Source: Moringa oleifera (Eukaryota; Streptophyta; Magnoliopsida; Brassicales; Moringaceae). From it: a stretch of DNA of 64,000 nucleotides. Numbering within the stretch: the stretch's first letter is position 1; each line of letters opens with the position of its first letter. The translations under genes were made by a program, and so were the position numbers. Below, piece after piece: positions 24,201 through 37,780 of the stretch. The notes under the pieces are model-generated. The model did no database searches, was not told the DNA's origin, and saw nothing but the letters and a program-made list of their open reading frames with translations. Where the stretch lies: the NCBI GenBank assembly GCA_021397835.1, contig JAJFZO010000230.1, positions 5,946,001-6,010,000 of the forward strand, given 5' to 3'.

Positions 24201-27200
24201 ACTGGAGAAAATAAGGAAAATAGGGTCAACTATCCTGAAAGAAAAATGCAAGTACTGTAAGACACTCAAAAAACGTACATGCTACTAGATGCATTCGAAA
24301 AATATAAGTACCAATAGACACATTCAAAAAATGGAATTACCAATAGACACATTCTTCACAATGATGACACAAGAATGCCAACATCTTTATGTAGGAAAAC
24401 CAAACACATATATAAAGTTGTGAGATGTTTATATCCATATAGAAGAGGCATGGTAACTCATACTGACCACACAAATTACAGACAAAACGCCTCCCCTGAT
24501 CAATGAACTTCATGAATGGATTTATGTAGCCTTTGCAACGAGAACATCGAACAGGACCACTTTCCCCGAAGTCCACAACCTGTACAATAAGAAAAAGAGT
24601 TCACAACAAAAACAGTATACACAAGTTTGATTCCGTATATAATTAGACAATAAAAGTAAAAATTTGCTCAATTTTTCACTAAATAAAAGTTATACCAACG
24701 AAGATTTTCATAACCATTAGATAAGAGCAAGTGGCCAAATATATATATATATGGAACAAGTTGGCTCAAGGAGTAAAATTTTACTTGGTTCCAAAAATGC
24801 CTGCCTGTGAAGCACTACCCAAGTCTGACTCTACAAAAACGTGAAATGTACCTTACAACCTATCCAGGTGATCAGAAAAGCAAAATCCCTGTGACCCACA
24901 AAGTAAGAAGTCCCTCAAACATGTTTCTTTTACTAGTTTGTAAATGTAAAAACCATCTCAACTACATGACATCATTCTTATACCTATTCATACTTTTTCC
25001 TCCATATTTCTCCGTGACAGAATTTTGATAAAGGTAGTTTCACTAAAGATCATTTTATTCAAAAGTACAGATTGTGGAAAGTAAATCCCAGATTTCTAAC
25101 CAAAATTATAGAAGACAAAGAAATGAGTATAGCCATTGCATTACAAACATTTTCTTTTACTGAGCCACTCTCTTTCTCATTTCATCACAGCAAGTGTTCC
25201 AAATATTCTCCTTTGCCAAACACCTCAAAAGAAAAGCAACTGAGTGACAGAGAGGGGAGAGGAGTGAGAAGGGGGGAGGGGGGAGGAAGGGGAGAGAGAG
25301 AGAGAGAGAGAGTTGGAGTTTCTACGCTTTCTTGCAAGTCCATATCAATATCTTTTATCGTCTCTAATAGCAGCATCATCCAAACCCAATTTCAAACTTC
25401 TAAGGAAAGAAACATGTATAAATCTGCCAACAATTTGAATTTCTTCCATGTCTAAACCGTGACATAAGAAGCCACGTTCATCTAGATACAACATCCGTTG
25501 CCCAACATAATATTAATACTCAAAATTCAAGATTAAATGCTATGGTCCACCTAGAAGAAATCATAAAAAGAAAAATGTTCCATCCACTAACAGGTCCAAT
25601 TGTTGTTAATGCATGCTTGTGCCATGACATTTTTAAACCATTAGAATGAAAATCAACCAGTAACAAACATTCATCATTATCACTTCGATGATCCACACAA
25701 TCCAAAAGCTATTTTCTTGAAGCATGTGAGGCTCCTTGCTAGCACTGTCACTTTTTCAATATCCACTACCCAACAGAATATAGAATGAAGATTGAAGGGA
25801 AAGGCAGAAGACAAGGTAAACATGGCTGACCTGTACATCTTTCAAAAGAACACAAAGAAGAGAGAGAAAAGAGATCATGACATTACTTGGACAGGTTCCT
25901 CTGATGGATGAGGGAGGGCAAAAGGTTGGACCAACAAAGCTAACTGCATTCCTGCCGTAGCCAGAAGGTCAACTGTGCATGGAATCTGTCACATCAAAAG
26001 CAAGAGAATTACCATATGAAAAAGTTACTATAATGAACAAGATTTATAGCTGTCTAATTATTTACTAAGGTTTTCCAAAATCACAATAATTGTAATTCAT
26101 GAACACCAAATACTTGATATTGACCTGATTGATGGTACACCTCATGTAACGTGGGCTGCAATTTCCTGTGTCTCTGACAATGTAATCACTTGTAGCAGGC
26201 TTCAAAAATTACAAATGTTTAGCAAAGAACAAATAAAAAGATAATTCTAATTCTATACGAGTCACTGCATCATGCAAATATGCAATAAAAAGCAGAGAAA
26301 TTAAGAAAAAGCACATGACCAGAAAAATACAACAAAGTTTAGCAAATATCTAAACAAATCAAGTAAAGTCTTCCTTCCTTCCACAATATTGTGATAACAT
26401 ACCGGAGGAGGGTTAGCTTGATTGCCATGGCGTGTTTCATGCACAATTGCTGTGGAACTTGGAACAGGCCTTGGAATTTGATTAGGATCAATCTTTGATG
26501 GCCCGGACAAAGGGGCCCCAGGTTGACCCGCAGGTGGTATTGCAGTCATTGATTGTGTTGGTAGTGGTGGAGGCATGCCAAACATTCTTGGGGGTTGCAC
26601 AGAACCAGGAACTGGAGGAGGTGGAGGAACCTAGAGCAAAGCCCAAAATATTCAGAATCCAGATTACAACTTAAATCAAACGAAATATAAAATGCTTCAT
26701 TTTTCAAACTTAGTACTGAGAAAAAAAGAGTTTTAATATGAGAAAACAAATAATGTGCAAATCACAATACGTCTCACCATCATCAAAAAGCCTTAATCAT
26801 CATTGGCCATCACAAAGTTCAAAATAAACACTCTTCACTGGACATCTTACCATCTCCCATGTACTCATTGACATTCAACACTGTACATGAATCTTCATAC
26901 TTCCCAATGTTTCTTTTGGTCATTTGATAAGTATCAGAACAAGGGAAGGGCACATTAATCCCATAAATCTCTTCAAATGCCCTCCAGAAGGGAGTTGACT
27001 CTACACATGCAAACTCTTTCTGATGAGACCTTGGTAATGATCCAATAGAAATTCGTTAGCAAAATTATATTTGTTGTATAAGGTACTAAAAGAATGAAGG
27101 TTGAAACTGGATTGTAATTGGGGATATCTTTCTCTCCACTCATATGAGTAATAAATGCACAACCAAAACAAAACCATCTGAGATTTGTCTTCATCTATTT

Positions 27201-30200
27201 CAGACATCATGATCTTTCCCAAGGTTATCCTCCAAATATTAGGTCAGACATGTCATGCCATAAAGACATACTAGTTAAAAGCTTTGCAATCACCTAATAC
27301 GAACATTGGAACACCAAAACATCTCTGAACTAGTAGTCACTTCTTTGATCAAGATCCTCCCTTTCATTAGCAAATCTATGAAAAAGAAGATGTCAAAGTC
27401 CCCATTTTGCTCCACATGACCTTTCATTTACATCTCTAATTCACTTCATCTCAGAGTAGGACCTCCTTATGATCAACTTGTCCCTTCATTCAAGTCTCAA
27501 ACTCACATCTTCCTTGTTAAGAAATTCACACTGTTACATTTCATATCCATTAAATTCACAAGCTTAGAAACCGGTTTTATCATGAAAAATACTAGAGTTC
27601 AGGCTTAATCAGCTAATCAGAGATTTCTCTTCATCCGTTTGATGCGATGGCCATGTATTTTCCAAGTGTACTCACTTTCAAGAATCTAATCCACTCTTAC
27701 ATTTCTACTCTCAGAACTTCTTCCTGGAGATAGATTGCTTTTGCTACAAGTCAAGATCATTCTATCTTGGACCCTGCATGTTGGAGATGTTCCTAGAGAA
27801 ATTTATTTTAATAAAGTACTCCATCCCAAAATAATTTCCATTTCTATTTTCAGGATGTTCCATGAAATGTTGAAAAGCAAATCTAACTATTATCACCCTA
27901 CTGATTATTCAATTTGATAATAACTATTGACAAGTAAAGATAAAGACAACACTACCATTTATGTAAGAACAAGATTGGAATATTAAATCAAAAAATAATT
28001 GGTTCAAATACACTGGATGTAGTTTTCCTAGTCCTTGAGTTTTTTCCAAAGAGAATTATTTTAGGACAGAAAGAGCATAAACTACAAACAATTTCATGTC
28101 ATTACGCTAACAGTAGTAATTCTAGAACACTCACAAGCAAGCGCCAAAATGGCAAACGACATGACACAAATCCTAACTCAATGAAAACGAAATCCTTTAC
28201 AAACCAACCAAAAGAAAAAAAGAGGGGGAGGAGTGGGAAGAGCACACCAATTAAGAGATTTTTACACATTGTGCGAAACAACATTTTTCTTTTTCTTTTA
28301 TTTAAGAGCTTTTGGGAGGAATCGGATTAATGAACATAGATCTCCTCCAAAGCCAAAGGTAATTTCTAATCTTGCCTTTTCCTATAGAGCCACTCATCAA
28401 TGTAGTGTACTCATCTTAGCTACACACTTTTTGGAAAAATTGGTGCTAAACCACCCAAACTTAAACCATAATTGTAGCCTTTCTATGGGTCAAAAGTTTC
28501 ATAATCACTAGGACATGCTTTTCCATGAGCTGGCACCCGAATGCATCAAAATACAAAATATTCACTCATTTAAATGATCTATGTATTCAATTAGACTATG
28601 AGAGTGAGAGTGAGAGTGAGAGAGAGATAGAGAGAGACAGAGAGGAATGTGCCAAAAACTTCCAGATAAAAACTTGAAATATCTAGCTTCTACCTTTCTA
28701 GAACAAATAAAAATATTAGGAACAACAGTTTTTCTTATCAAGAAAAAGCAACATAAAGATGCTCTTCCTCTTGTTTATGCCATTCTATACTTCATTCATA
28801 TTTATTGTCATAGCATATAAATGTTACTAGTGTAATTACATTCTTGTGCTTAATTTTTCAGAAACAGCACAGTGGATTGATATTTTTGCCACTCCAAACC
28901 AACTTTTCACTACATAAAAAACAAGTTTTCAGAGTAGAAACTCAAAGTTATACTATCTTTCCCTTTCCCTTTGTGGGGAAGCCAAAGCATGCATAGCCTC
29001 CATCCTCTTCTATTCTGCATTTCATATCCTCAATTTATTTCATATTTTCAGGTAGTCTCTACTACCTCTTTGGCACAACATTCTTTGATTATATGAAAGC
29101 AGAACACAATTTGGCATAAAGATTGTATATTGAACTCATATTTTCCATTTGATCATTTCAAATTATTAGTAGGAAATTCTCTAGTCCACACTTCAAACGG
29201 AAGAACCGAGATTTGTTCAACATATAATCCTTCAATCTACATGAAAGAAAAGGAAGGAAAAGTAAAAAATTTCAATTCATATTATATTCTTGGTGCATGT
29301 TGAAGGAGAAGTTAAAGAATTTAATTCATATTATATGCCTGGTGCATATTGGTTGCTTTTTTTTTTTTTTGAGCAAAAACAAAAGCATATTATTATGTAC
29401 TGGCACCAAGCATATTGGTTGCTTAACATGATCCACTTTCACAATCATCAGTTGTATTTCACAGACATGTAAAAAATAACTAGCTTTTAAGAAACCTAAG
29501 CAACAGAATTGTAATTCTTTGTGCTTACCTGCTGGGGCTGCATTGGCCATGTCTGTGTCACGTAAGGAGAACCTTGCATTGATGGTCTGCCCTGAGATGC
29601 ACCTGGAAATGTTGGTGGTTGTTGCATAGGAGGGCCAGGCGGAGCACTAACCATTGAGCTTCCCAAAACAGCGCGCATGGTTGGAGCCTGAGGAGGACCA
29701 CGAGCTGATCCCATTGTTGGTGGAGGTCCAACAGGTGGTTGTGTGGCACTGTCAGCGGTCAGGAATCGAGGTCCGCCGACAAAAGCCCCCGAACTCAGCA
29801 TCGGGGGGCCATTACTGACTGAACTACCAGGGAGGCTTGAAGGAGGTACCGGAGAACCAGTAGCCATTGGCGGAGAGGACCCAAAAGCACTTGGGTAAGC
29901 ACCTCGAGGAGGAGCAACTACCCCACTTTGCAAACTCGAAGATGGGAAACCACTGGAAGGTACTGCAGAAGGAGGCACAGCTGAATGGCCCATTGAAGAT
30001 GGTAAAGACCCAGCAGGTGGTCTAGACCCAAAAGCTGGTGGCTGACTAACAGGTGGACCAGTGGGTCTTCCCAGGGCTAAGTTTGAAGGTGACATGGTTG
30101 GTTGGGGTCCTAAAGGGGGCACCGTAGGTCTTGCAAGGGCGCCCGGTGGCGGGCCAGGCCGAGACATTGGTGGGGATGCACCTGGGAACGGGGAAGGAGC

Positions 30201-30407
30201 TGACTGAGGGAAAGACGGTGATTGACTCAAAGGGGAAGGCCTAGGACCTAAATTGGGCACCAAAGAAGGCCTATTAAGATTCAAATTTTGCATACTATCG
30301 GCTAAAGAACCGGGATTGTTTTGAAAATTGGGATTATAAGTAGCTGGTGGTGGCGGTTGCACATTGGACCCAGGTCTAGGCGCCCCTGGAGGCACAGGAG
30401 CTGCCAT
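12284..30407 (-). CDS. SEC24A: COPII coat cargo-binding subunit SEC24A-like
   Basis: SEC24 pairs with SEC23 on ER exit sites and selects cargo for ER-to-Golgi vesicles. 24 exons in order: 29529-30407, 26403-26630, 26125-26199, 25887-25985, 24468-24579, 23712-23839, 21900-22019, 20925-21005, 19199-19276, 18955-19047, 18672-18726, 18225-18301, 17212-17283, 17024-17107, 15396-15515, 15227-15295, 14813-14890, 14523-14661, 14147-14311, 13466-13611, 13201-13380, 12713-12801, 12544-12575, 12284-12390. They total 3306 nt, 1101 residues, with all phases closing. The N-terminal ~370 residues are Pro/Gly/Ser-rich and disordered. The zinc finger is C439, C442, C461, C464. Then come trunk (DPMPAVYFFLIDVS), beta-sandwich (RCSQGIQVQDYSGNF), helical and gelsolin-like (GVYFLENGEDG) regions. 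It is closest to Arabidopsis At3g07100. A 5' UTR intron (donor near 30660) is likely. Confidence 0.96.
14722..14751. repeat. (GAA)n microsatellite in a SEC24 intron
   Basis: About nine GAA/AGA units lie in the intron between the exons at 14813-14890 and 14523-14661, some 60 bp from an exon edge. On the transcribed strand this is a TTC-rich pyrimidine tract. Confidence 0.8.
19800..20470 (-). mobile_element. Probable degenerate LINE 3' fragment in a SEC24 intron
   Basis: The 1.65-kb intron 19277-20924 contains a minus-strand open frame (19874-20182) that ends like the C-terminal tail of plant LINE ORF2. Visible elements are MIPLTIFGWFEW followed by GVETPVSKIKDIH and an aromatic stretch, which resemble the usual pattern of a hydrophobic block, a W..W motif, and a short charged linker. 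Upstream sequence in the same direction has several stops. No target-site duplication or clean poly(A) was found, so the insertion is old and the limits are approximate. It lies in the same orientation as SEC24. Confidence 0.4.
25240..25313. repeat. Purine-rich low-complexity tract with (GA)n in a SEC24 intron
   Basis: A GA/GGGGA-rich tract ending in a pure GA run of about 22 bases lies in the intron 24580-25886. It is a strand-asymmetric simple repeat with no coding signal. Confidence 0.8.
28594..28645. repeat. GAGAGT/GA-type simple repeat in SEC24 intron 1
   Basis: Three GAGAGT-like units pass into a GAGAGA run with ATAG and ACAG interruptions. It sits within the 2.9-kb first intron (26631-29528) of SEC24. 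Confidence 0.75.
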
Positions 30408-32287
30408 ACTTAAAACTCAAAAGGGATATCTAAATCCTCTTGATCCTCCAATTCAGAATAACAATTCGATCCAAATCTACCCATCAAAAAACCAGAAAGA
30501 CCAAATGGTTAACAAATCTAATAACTCCAAAACTAACCAAAAGTTTATACACGTAATGCAAACATGAAAACAAATCACACTATCCCGAAACAGTAAGATC
30601 AAATCAAACTAAAGCCAATTCAATAAACAAATGAACTTCAAAAAATTAAACCACCGGTACCTGGAACCGAGACTACCTTGGATCTGTGAATTAACAGGTG
30701 GTAAAGAGCTCAGATCTGAAAAATATTGATCACCTGATCAGGGTTTTAGATAGAAAGAGAAGAACAAGAAACAAATAGAAAATAAACAATTGAGATTGCG
30801 TAGTTTAGGGTTTTGTTATCCGATTTTGATTAAAAACAAATGATGGGAGGAATCTGAGATCGGAAGAGGCAGAACAGGGCGGGTATTTTAACGTTGGGTC
30901 GTTTGGATGGGCGAAATGCAAGAAAAATGATACGTTTTGTGTTTGTGTATGAGTCGACTCAGTGTGTGCGGGTTTATGATAATCACCTGTGGCAAGGATG
31001 GTAAGAAACGTGCATCGGATGAGCGAGCAAGGCCAAAGAGTTTCAGATTTGGTGAATCTGATTGGTCCAGCTGAGTTGGCCTAAGCCCATTGGATTTGCT
31101 TACCTAATTTCTACGAATTGGAAATTGAAACTGCGGAGTTTTTAATTTACTTTATTTGTTAATTTATAAATTAAAATGACCATTTTAAAAAATAAAATGA
31201 TTAATTCTCATAACGTTCATTATTTATTTTTTATTCCCACGAAAACAGGTACATAAAAATAAAAACTTGTCTATGAAGTTCTGTATATATACAAAAAATA
31301 AATTAAAATTAAACATAAAAATACATCTAATATATATTAGTAAAAAAATCACAGTAGTTTTAAAACTTCTGCTTCACCTGAATATAAATTTTAAATTTTA
31401 TTGATATATCATTAATTTTAAATTTTGATTTAATAAATTTAATAAATTTTATTTTGAAAATTTAATAAAATTATTACTATTTAAATTTAAAAATTATATA
31501 AACTTTACACAAATTATAATTTATATTTCTGTTAAATTTTTGAATTAACTCACTCTATCTATAATGTCCATTGAAGATAACTATAAGGTCAGAAATTTTA
31601 ATATTTATCAAAATTTTGTACTATTTTACTAATCCATAAGATCTTAGACCCCTCAAATTCCATGGTTCTAGGAAAATTGGAAACTTACGGATTGACATTT
31701 ACTCACTGATTAATTACAGCCCTCAAAGTTAAACCGCAAAGCACAACTTTAGTTCTGGAATAATTTTCAGCTGAATGTCTTGGGCTTCGGTAAATTGATG
31801 AGCTTGTGGTCATGACAGTAAGGATGAGTAAGAAGATGAGGAACCATAAGGAACATAAATTTTCTCTTAAGTTCTCACGAAAATTCGACCTACATCAGAT
31901 TAAAGGAGACATCACAAAAGGTATCTAATCAAATGGAAGGAGAAGGACAAACTCTGAACCTCCGGAATTTAAACTCATAGGATTCGTTTGTAATGACTAC
32001 ACAGATTCAAAGCAATCAGCCAAGAACACATTCAGTTTACATAAAAAGAGTTCCACAGATAATCACATCAAGCATGGTAGAGTTAAAGCTTTTACAACTT
32101 CAGGCTTTGCAGCTGGTATGCGTATAAGAGCACTCTCACAGCTGAAACTACAATTCCAGACATTTTAGCACATAATTATATACATGAGAAGGAAGGATAA
32201 CTATACATAACGACTTAAACAGCAGGCACAGGCACCCAATATCCCAGTTGGTTCGCCAACATTTGACAGTAAAAGGGGTATGATACA
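30408..32287. other. SEC24 5' leader and promoter, AT-rich spacer, BTB gene 3' UTR
   Basis: From 30408 to about 30900 lies the SEC24 leader, with a plausible leader intron from 30660 down to just before the ATG. From about 31130 to 31640 the DNA is AT-rich. From roughly 31750 to 32287 the composition fits the 3' UTR of the BTB gene. No other gene is seen. Confidence 0.55.
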
Positions 32288-34486
32288 CTATACAGGTTTC
32301 CAAACTGTGAGAACTTCTTGGAACATCTCCAGCATCAGGTCACGGTCTGCCTGTCTGAAAAAGTTGTTGATTTCATCTCTAACGTCGTAGATCTTGCCGA
32401 AATCAAACAAGTACATCAAGCATCCCTTTTTCAATTTGTTCAACTGGTAAAGCCAGGCTTCCTGCAGCCTCTCAAGGACATTCCCAGAGTTTATGTCTTC
32501 CATAAGGCTTTCCTCGCAAGCGTCTTTCAAGTCCATGATGTCATATTTGTTTGCAGCTCCCAGAAGTGCCAGCCTGTGCTTCCAGAAATCCTCCTGCTTT
32601 ATGGTTCCATAGAGGTAGCTGAGAAGCACCATGCAAGACTCCTGTGACATGTCCTCTATGTAAATCGTGGATGACTCTTTTTCCCTGAGGTTGTGATGGA
32701 ACATGCTCTGGAAAACAGGAGAACTTGCGGAGAGAATTGCCTTGTGAGCCCTCAGGGTGCCATCAGCTGTGTGTATCGTAACATCTGCATGGATGCTTTC
32801 CTCAAGCATGCGTGACAAGCACCGAAGAGTACTTTGAGTTGAGATAAATTGCATCATTCCATCACTTGGCCATACAGAACAGGCTTCCCCACCCTGAGTT
32901 TTGACCAGAAAAGGGCAAAGGTAGGCATCAGAAGCAAGATGAAAGAAGGGTACAGCTCGAGACAAACTACCAGACTTCAAGGCTGCTTAAACGCATGAAT
33001 TCAGTAGCAGAGATAATGTGAAATCATGTTCAATTGAAATGTGTTCAATTTTCCCCAATGAAACAAATCAAAAAACAACTGCTTTCAGTCTTACTTCATC
33101 AACTAAAAAGGTTGCTATGAGCTCACACAATATATCATGTAAATAACTTCTTATTTTGGAGAGAGGGCGCTCAAGAAGCAACTGTAATAATGGGTGACGA
33201 CTTAAACACAGAAAAAAACAGTGCATACCTACCACTGAGAAATAATAATCTGAAGAACTTACATTCAGAGGGCAGATCTTCAGGTCCAGAAACTCAACGT
33301 CAATGATGAATCGACCATGGAAAGTGGAATCAACAGGCCAACCGAAATCTTCAGATGTTCGAAGCAGTCTCTCGTGAACTTCATCACAAATAGGCAATAT
33401 TAAAGGCAAATGGTAGTGAGTAGTAACTGCTAAGCATGTATTCAAATAAATGTAATATCACATCAGGAATTCATAAGAAGCATATGTAATCCACTTGTTC
33501 TACACAAACGGAAGGCAAACTTCTTTGATATATTTGTTGCCAAATTTATTCTATTAACTAAGAAATCAAGGGACAAATATGAGTGCAGGTTTAAATTGAT
33601 ATGGTCCTTGGGATTAGGTCAATCAGTACAAACTTCCAAGAACTTGGAGCAAAATTAGGCCAATATTCAGCCTTTCGTATCCCAGGAAAAGAACATCCAG
33701 GAACCAAAATTTTACTCTAAATGAAACACAATGCTCAAGTTTTGCCAGCAGTTTTCTCTTGCCACTCCTATCATTTTCTGATAAAGCACTTACGACGTAG
33801 ATTCACTGATGACTTGTTAATTACATCAAAAAGCAACCCCTTATAATACTATGTGATCATGAACTGTTTCGTCCTCCCCTGATTGTTTCATCCATATATT
33901 TTAACTTCCAAAAACACCCAAAAGATCATGGAGATAAACACAAAACCCTACTAATTAAACCCTATGCTATGATCACAAACATTACAAAATAAATCCATAT
34001 GTGTACATGTAGATGACTAAAAATACAAAGAAAAGGGGAAAAAGATGCATACTGGGTGAGATGTAGAGTCTCCGATTCGCGCCCGCGTTGGAGACCCGAA
34101 GAATAAATTTGGCGATTGGAGGCTGATCTTTGCAGACACGAGAAGGCTCTGGGAACAACCGAATGTACAGATAACGATTCTTCTCTATAGACAAGTGCCT
34201 AACCAAAAGACAGAACCCAAAAAAGAGGATACCAAGAAATACTCACATCAACGTCACCAGTAACTTGGACACATACCTAAACGCTATATTCAAAAGCACG
34301 TATTGAGATACAGAGAGAACAAGAAAGAAAGAGAGAGAGGGAGGGAAAGAGAGAGAGAGAGAGAGAGAGTTACCAGTTCCAGATACCGACCTTGAAAGGA
34401 TCGGATTTCTTGTAAGAGCAAGGACCAAAGTTCTCGATCCTCCATTGAGCCAGTCTTGAGATCGTCTCCACTTTTGAATCGGTCAT
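32288..34486 (-). CDS. BTB/POZ domain protein (At1g21780/At1g55760-like)
   Basis: Four exons: 34374-34486, 34053-34198, 33263-33378 and 32288-32893 (stop 32288-32290), 326 residues. The N-terminal ~125 residues form a MATH-like region (ISRLAQWRIENF, KSDPFKVGIWNWHLSIEKN, FIIDVEFLDLKI). The BTB domain follows at about 157-265 (HADVTIHTADG, AHKAILSASSPVFQSMF, LLSYLYG), then a helical tail ending EVLTVWKPV. BTB proteins of this kind act as substrate adaptors for CUL3 ubiquitin ligases. That role is inferred from the family, and substrates are unknown. Length matches the Arabidopsis relatives (about 326-329). The exon 3 acceptor gives P-I-H-E-R at the join, which is in frame but not strongly conserved. 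A GA/CT run sits in intron 1 directly beside the exon 1 donor. Confidence 0.93.
34329..34369. repeat. (GA)n microsatellite beside a splice donor
   Basis: GA-rich tract with a pure run at about 34349-34369, ending four bases before the donor GT (34372-34373) of BTB exon 1. On the transcript it is a CU tract starting right after the donor. Confidence 0.8.
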
Positions 34487-34679
34487 TTTTTTTTTTTCCT
34501 TGTGTGTTTTTCTCTGATTTCTCTCTCTCCCTCTTGCAACTACTGGCACTGTACAGAGAAAGGAAGAGAGGACAGAGGACTATCTGTTTACCTGATGAAA
34601 GACGCAGGACTTCCTTTCTACGCCTTCTGACGCTCAAGCGGAAAGCTTTGCTTTTGTACTAAGAACTAAAACTAAAAAG

Positions 34680-35260
34680 TGCATTTTGCTGACAAAGATA
34701 AACTAAAAAGTTTATAAAAAAAATTTAAAATTCTATATAATTTTTAAATTTTTATCTTAAAATTTAATTTTCAAAATAAATTTTAATTAACAAAAAATAA
34801 TAATTTCAATTTCATCAAAAAATTTAAAATTATTTAAATTAAAAAATTTATATTACAAATTTTAGTGTGCAAAAATATTTAAAATATCATCATAAAAATT
34901 TCAAAACTTGTTAAATATTAAAAATATTTTTTAAAAAAATGTAAAAATTTTATAATAAATATAAATTAAAAATTATTCAAAATTAAGAGATTGATTTCAA
35001 ATAAATTATAAAATTTATTTGTAATATTTTTTAAATATTATGTTTAATTTTGTTGTAATAGTTTAAATTAATGTTTTTTATTAATGTAATATTTATTTGA
35101 ATAAATTTTAAAATTTTAAAAATTAAGAAATTAAGTATTTTTAAAATTTTAAATAATGTTTATTAAAAAATAATATTTTTAATCAAATATAAAAGTTTTA
35201 AGATAAAAATTTTATATTTATCCAGTTTTTATTTTTAATCAAAACAGCTCTCTATTTTGC
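34680..35260. other. AT-rich intergenic block
   Basis: Almost entirely A and T with many short self-similar segments (AAATTTTAAAAT types). It resembles the other intergenic AT blocks but lacks a clean copy of the recurrent motif. No gene is seen. Confidence 0.5.
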
Positions 35261-35319
35261 TTGGACAAGTGTTCAATTCCAGCCAAAAAGCTCCAAAGTT
35301 ACATCAAACTCCCATACCT

Positions 35320-35690
35320 GAGAAACTGCACCAGAATAATCCTTCTCAGGAAGAACTTGCAGGTCCTCCTCTTTGTCAATCAATGAGCCAATAAGAGACC
35401 TTAGTGCCTGCATTCATAGCTAACTCGGCTCATTCACAGCCGATAAATATAGATAATCGTCAATCTTTCCGTCATCCTCTTCCACAAATCAACGAAAGCT
35501 AGAAAAGAATTGCCTCAGATTTTGGCCGAATTAAATACTGTCTACCAGAACACAAATGAAGCTCCACCACAGCGATCTGTTCGGATTTTTCATGGGCGAT
35601 AAAGAAGACCTTACCGACGGTCAAATTGCTGGCAACGTCGCCGGTGTTATCTTCGCTGCTTGCAACACCACCGGCTGAAAACCCCAAGTA
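35320..35690 (-). other. Unassigned exon-like coding fragments
   Basis: On the minus strand a short frame beginning with ATG at about 35412 (MQALRSLIGSLIDKEEDL...) ends in AVSQ followed by a good donor, CAG then GTATGGGAG, near 35319. Upstream on the same strand a 62-codon frame (35499-35687) reads GFSAGGVASSEDNTGDVASN, then a VGKVFFIAHEK segment. Codon use looks protein-like and both lie in GC-normal DNA between AT blocks. I do not recognise the protein and find no matching downstream exons, so this is either the remnant of a gene or a non-coding transcript. Confidence 0.3.
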
Positions 35691-36029
35691 TCCTACAAGC
35701 TGCTGTCACTGTAAGCATTCCTAACCTTATCCCTTCCCTAAACAAAAAGAAATTAAGAACTTATCTCTTCCATAAACAAAAGAAGAAAAATCAAACGAGC
35801 CGGGACTTTTTGAGGATGATAGTTCCTGAAAAAATGACTGGTTTATGGTTTTGCAGGAAAGCGAGTGGGATAACGAGGAACAAAGAGAAACGTGGACAGG
35901 AGAAAGTTTTGAATTGGAGAGAAGAATCATGGCATTCTGAAACTTAAAGTCGCCATGAAACTTAAAAAATTAATGAACATACTAAAGCACCCTGACATTA
36001 ACCTTCCTTTGGATTGAAGTTAAGTGTCC

Positions 36030-37780
36030 TTAATTTTTCTTATTTAAGGTTTTTAATATTATTTTTAAATATAAAATTTTATTGAATAACACGAATTAAA
36101 TTTTAAATTTTATAATAAATATGTTTTAAATTTAAACATTATTGTATTGTTTCATTTAATTTAATTGAATTTGATTGTTAAAATTTTTAAATAATTTTAA
36201 AAATATAATTATATAAAATTTTGATATTTATAGTATATTATTGAATATATAAAATAATAAATTAAATTTTAATTTATTAATATAATTTATATTAAATCAG
36301 TCAAAAGTTTATGAAGAATAAAAATATTTTATTTTTAAAATTTTGAAAAAATGATTCAAATGAATTTTATTCTCAATTTTGATTTTGTTTTCAAATTTTA
36401 ATAATTTTTAATTAACAAATTATTCATATAAATATTTTAAATTTTTAGTAATATAAATTTTTATATATATTAACAATAATAAATAAAATATTAATTATAA
36501 ATAAAATATTTTTCACATTTGTAAAATATTTAAAATCAAAATTTGTAGTATAAAATTTTTAATTTAAATATTTTAATTTTTTATAAAATTTAATTTAATC
36601 TAAATTAACAAATTATTATTTGATTGATAAATTTTTGGACATCGAGTAAATTTTGATAATACAATTGGATAATATGATATTATCAAGTTTGAAAATTATA
36701 TAACATTTTTAAAAAAATTATAAAAAACAACAAATAAACAATTCTAAAAAATGACTAAAAACATATAAAAAATTGTTTAAAAAATTAATTTTCAAAGATA
36801 TCAAGTTAATTTTGATAAATTAATGATTATCAAAATGAGATGGAAATTAAAAAAAGTAATTTCATGTTGTATGTCTTATCTACTTTAATAATTAATTGTT
36901 GTAATTTAATTCTTTTACTTTCAAATAAACATTTCAAAAATATTATCTCATTGTTTGACAAAAATGAGTTAATATATTTTGAATAATTAATTACTTACCT
37001 TACCATTTGGGTGTCCAACAAAGCTTTTTTTAGTGATAGAAATATTATATCTAATATTAGAAAAAAAAATCCCGTGTTATGAAATTTGTGGGTATTACGA
37101 GATTTACCTAAGTTTGACCTAATTAAGTTTTGGGCTTCGATTTTGTGTTATTAGGCACATTTTGGGATCAATTCTTCTAGGGCCAATTCGATTTGAATTC
37201 TTATTACATCGGGAAATAAAAGTATCTTAATTTATTTACTACTAATATAATTGAATAGAATAATATAATTTTGGATTTTATTTTTCTTTAACTAGCTTTC
37301 GTTGACTGTGATGAAATTATTATAAATATGATATTTTTGATTTGATAAAAAAAATCAAATCTAAATAATTTTTAAATAATACTAATACATAATATCGAAT
37401 CATCTTATAATTATAAATAATTAATTATTTATAATTATTTTATTAATAATTAAATTCTCGTAAAAAAATTTCTTTATCAAATTAATTGTTTTAAAAATTT
37501 TAAAAAATTATAACTATAAATAATTAAATCATTTCACTCTACTTTGTTTTATTATTATTTATGGAATCAAACACTTGTATTACTTAGATATTTATAAATA
37601 TATTTTAAAATTATGAAAATTGTATGATAAAAACAAATTTAAATTAAATAAAAGTTATTATATAATATTAATAAAAACAATGCCATTAAAATCTAATGGC
37701 AGTGGCTACCATTCCATTTGAGTAAAATTTATTATTTATAAAATAATTAATAAATTAAAAGAATATTCGGCGAGAATAAA
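36030..37780. other. Long AT-rich intergenic block with dispersed-repeat motif
   Basis: About 1.75 kb of very AT-rich sequence upstream of VHA-c. The recurrent motif is at 36547-36575 (TAGTATAAAATTTTTAATTT, then AAATATTTT). A short GC-normal island at 37075-37215 has no open frame. No gene is seen. Confidence 0.55.
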
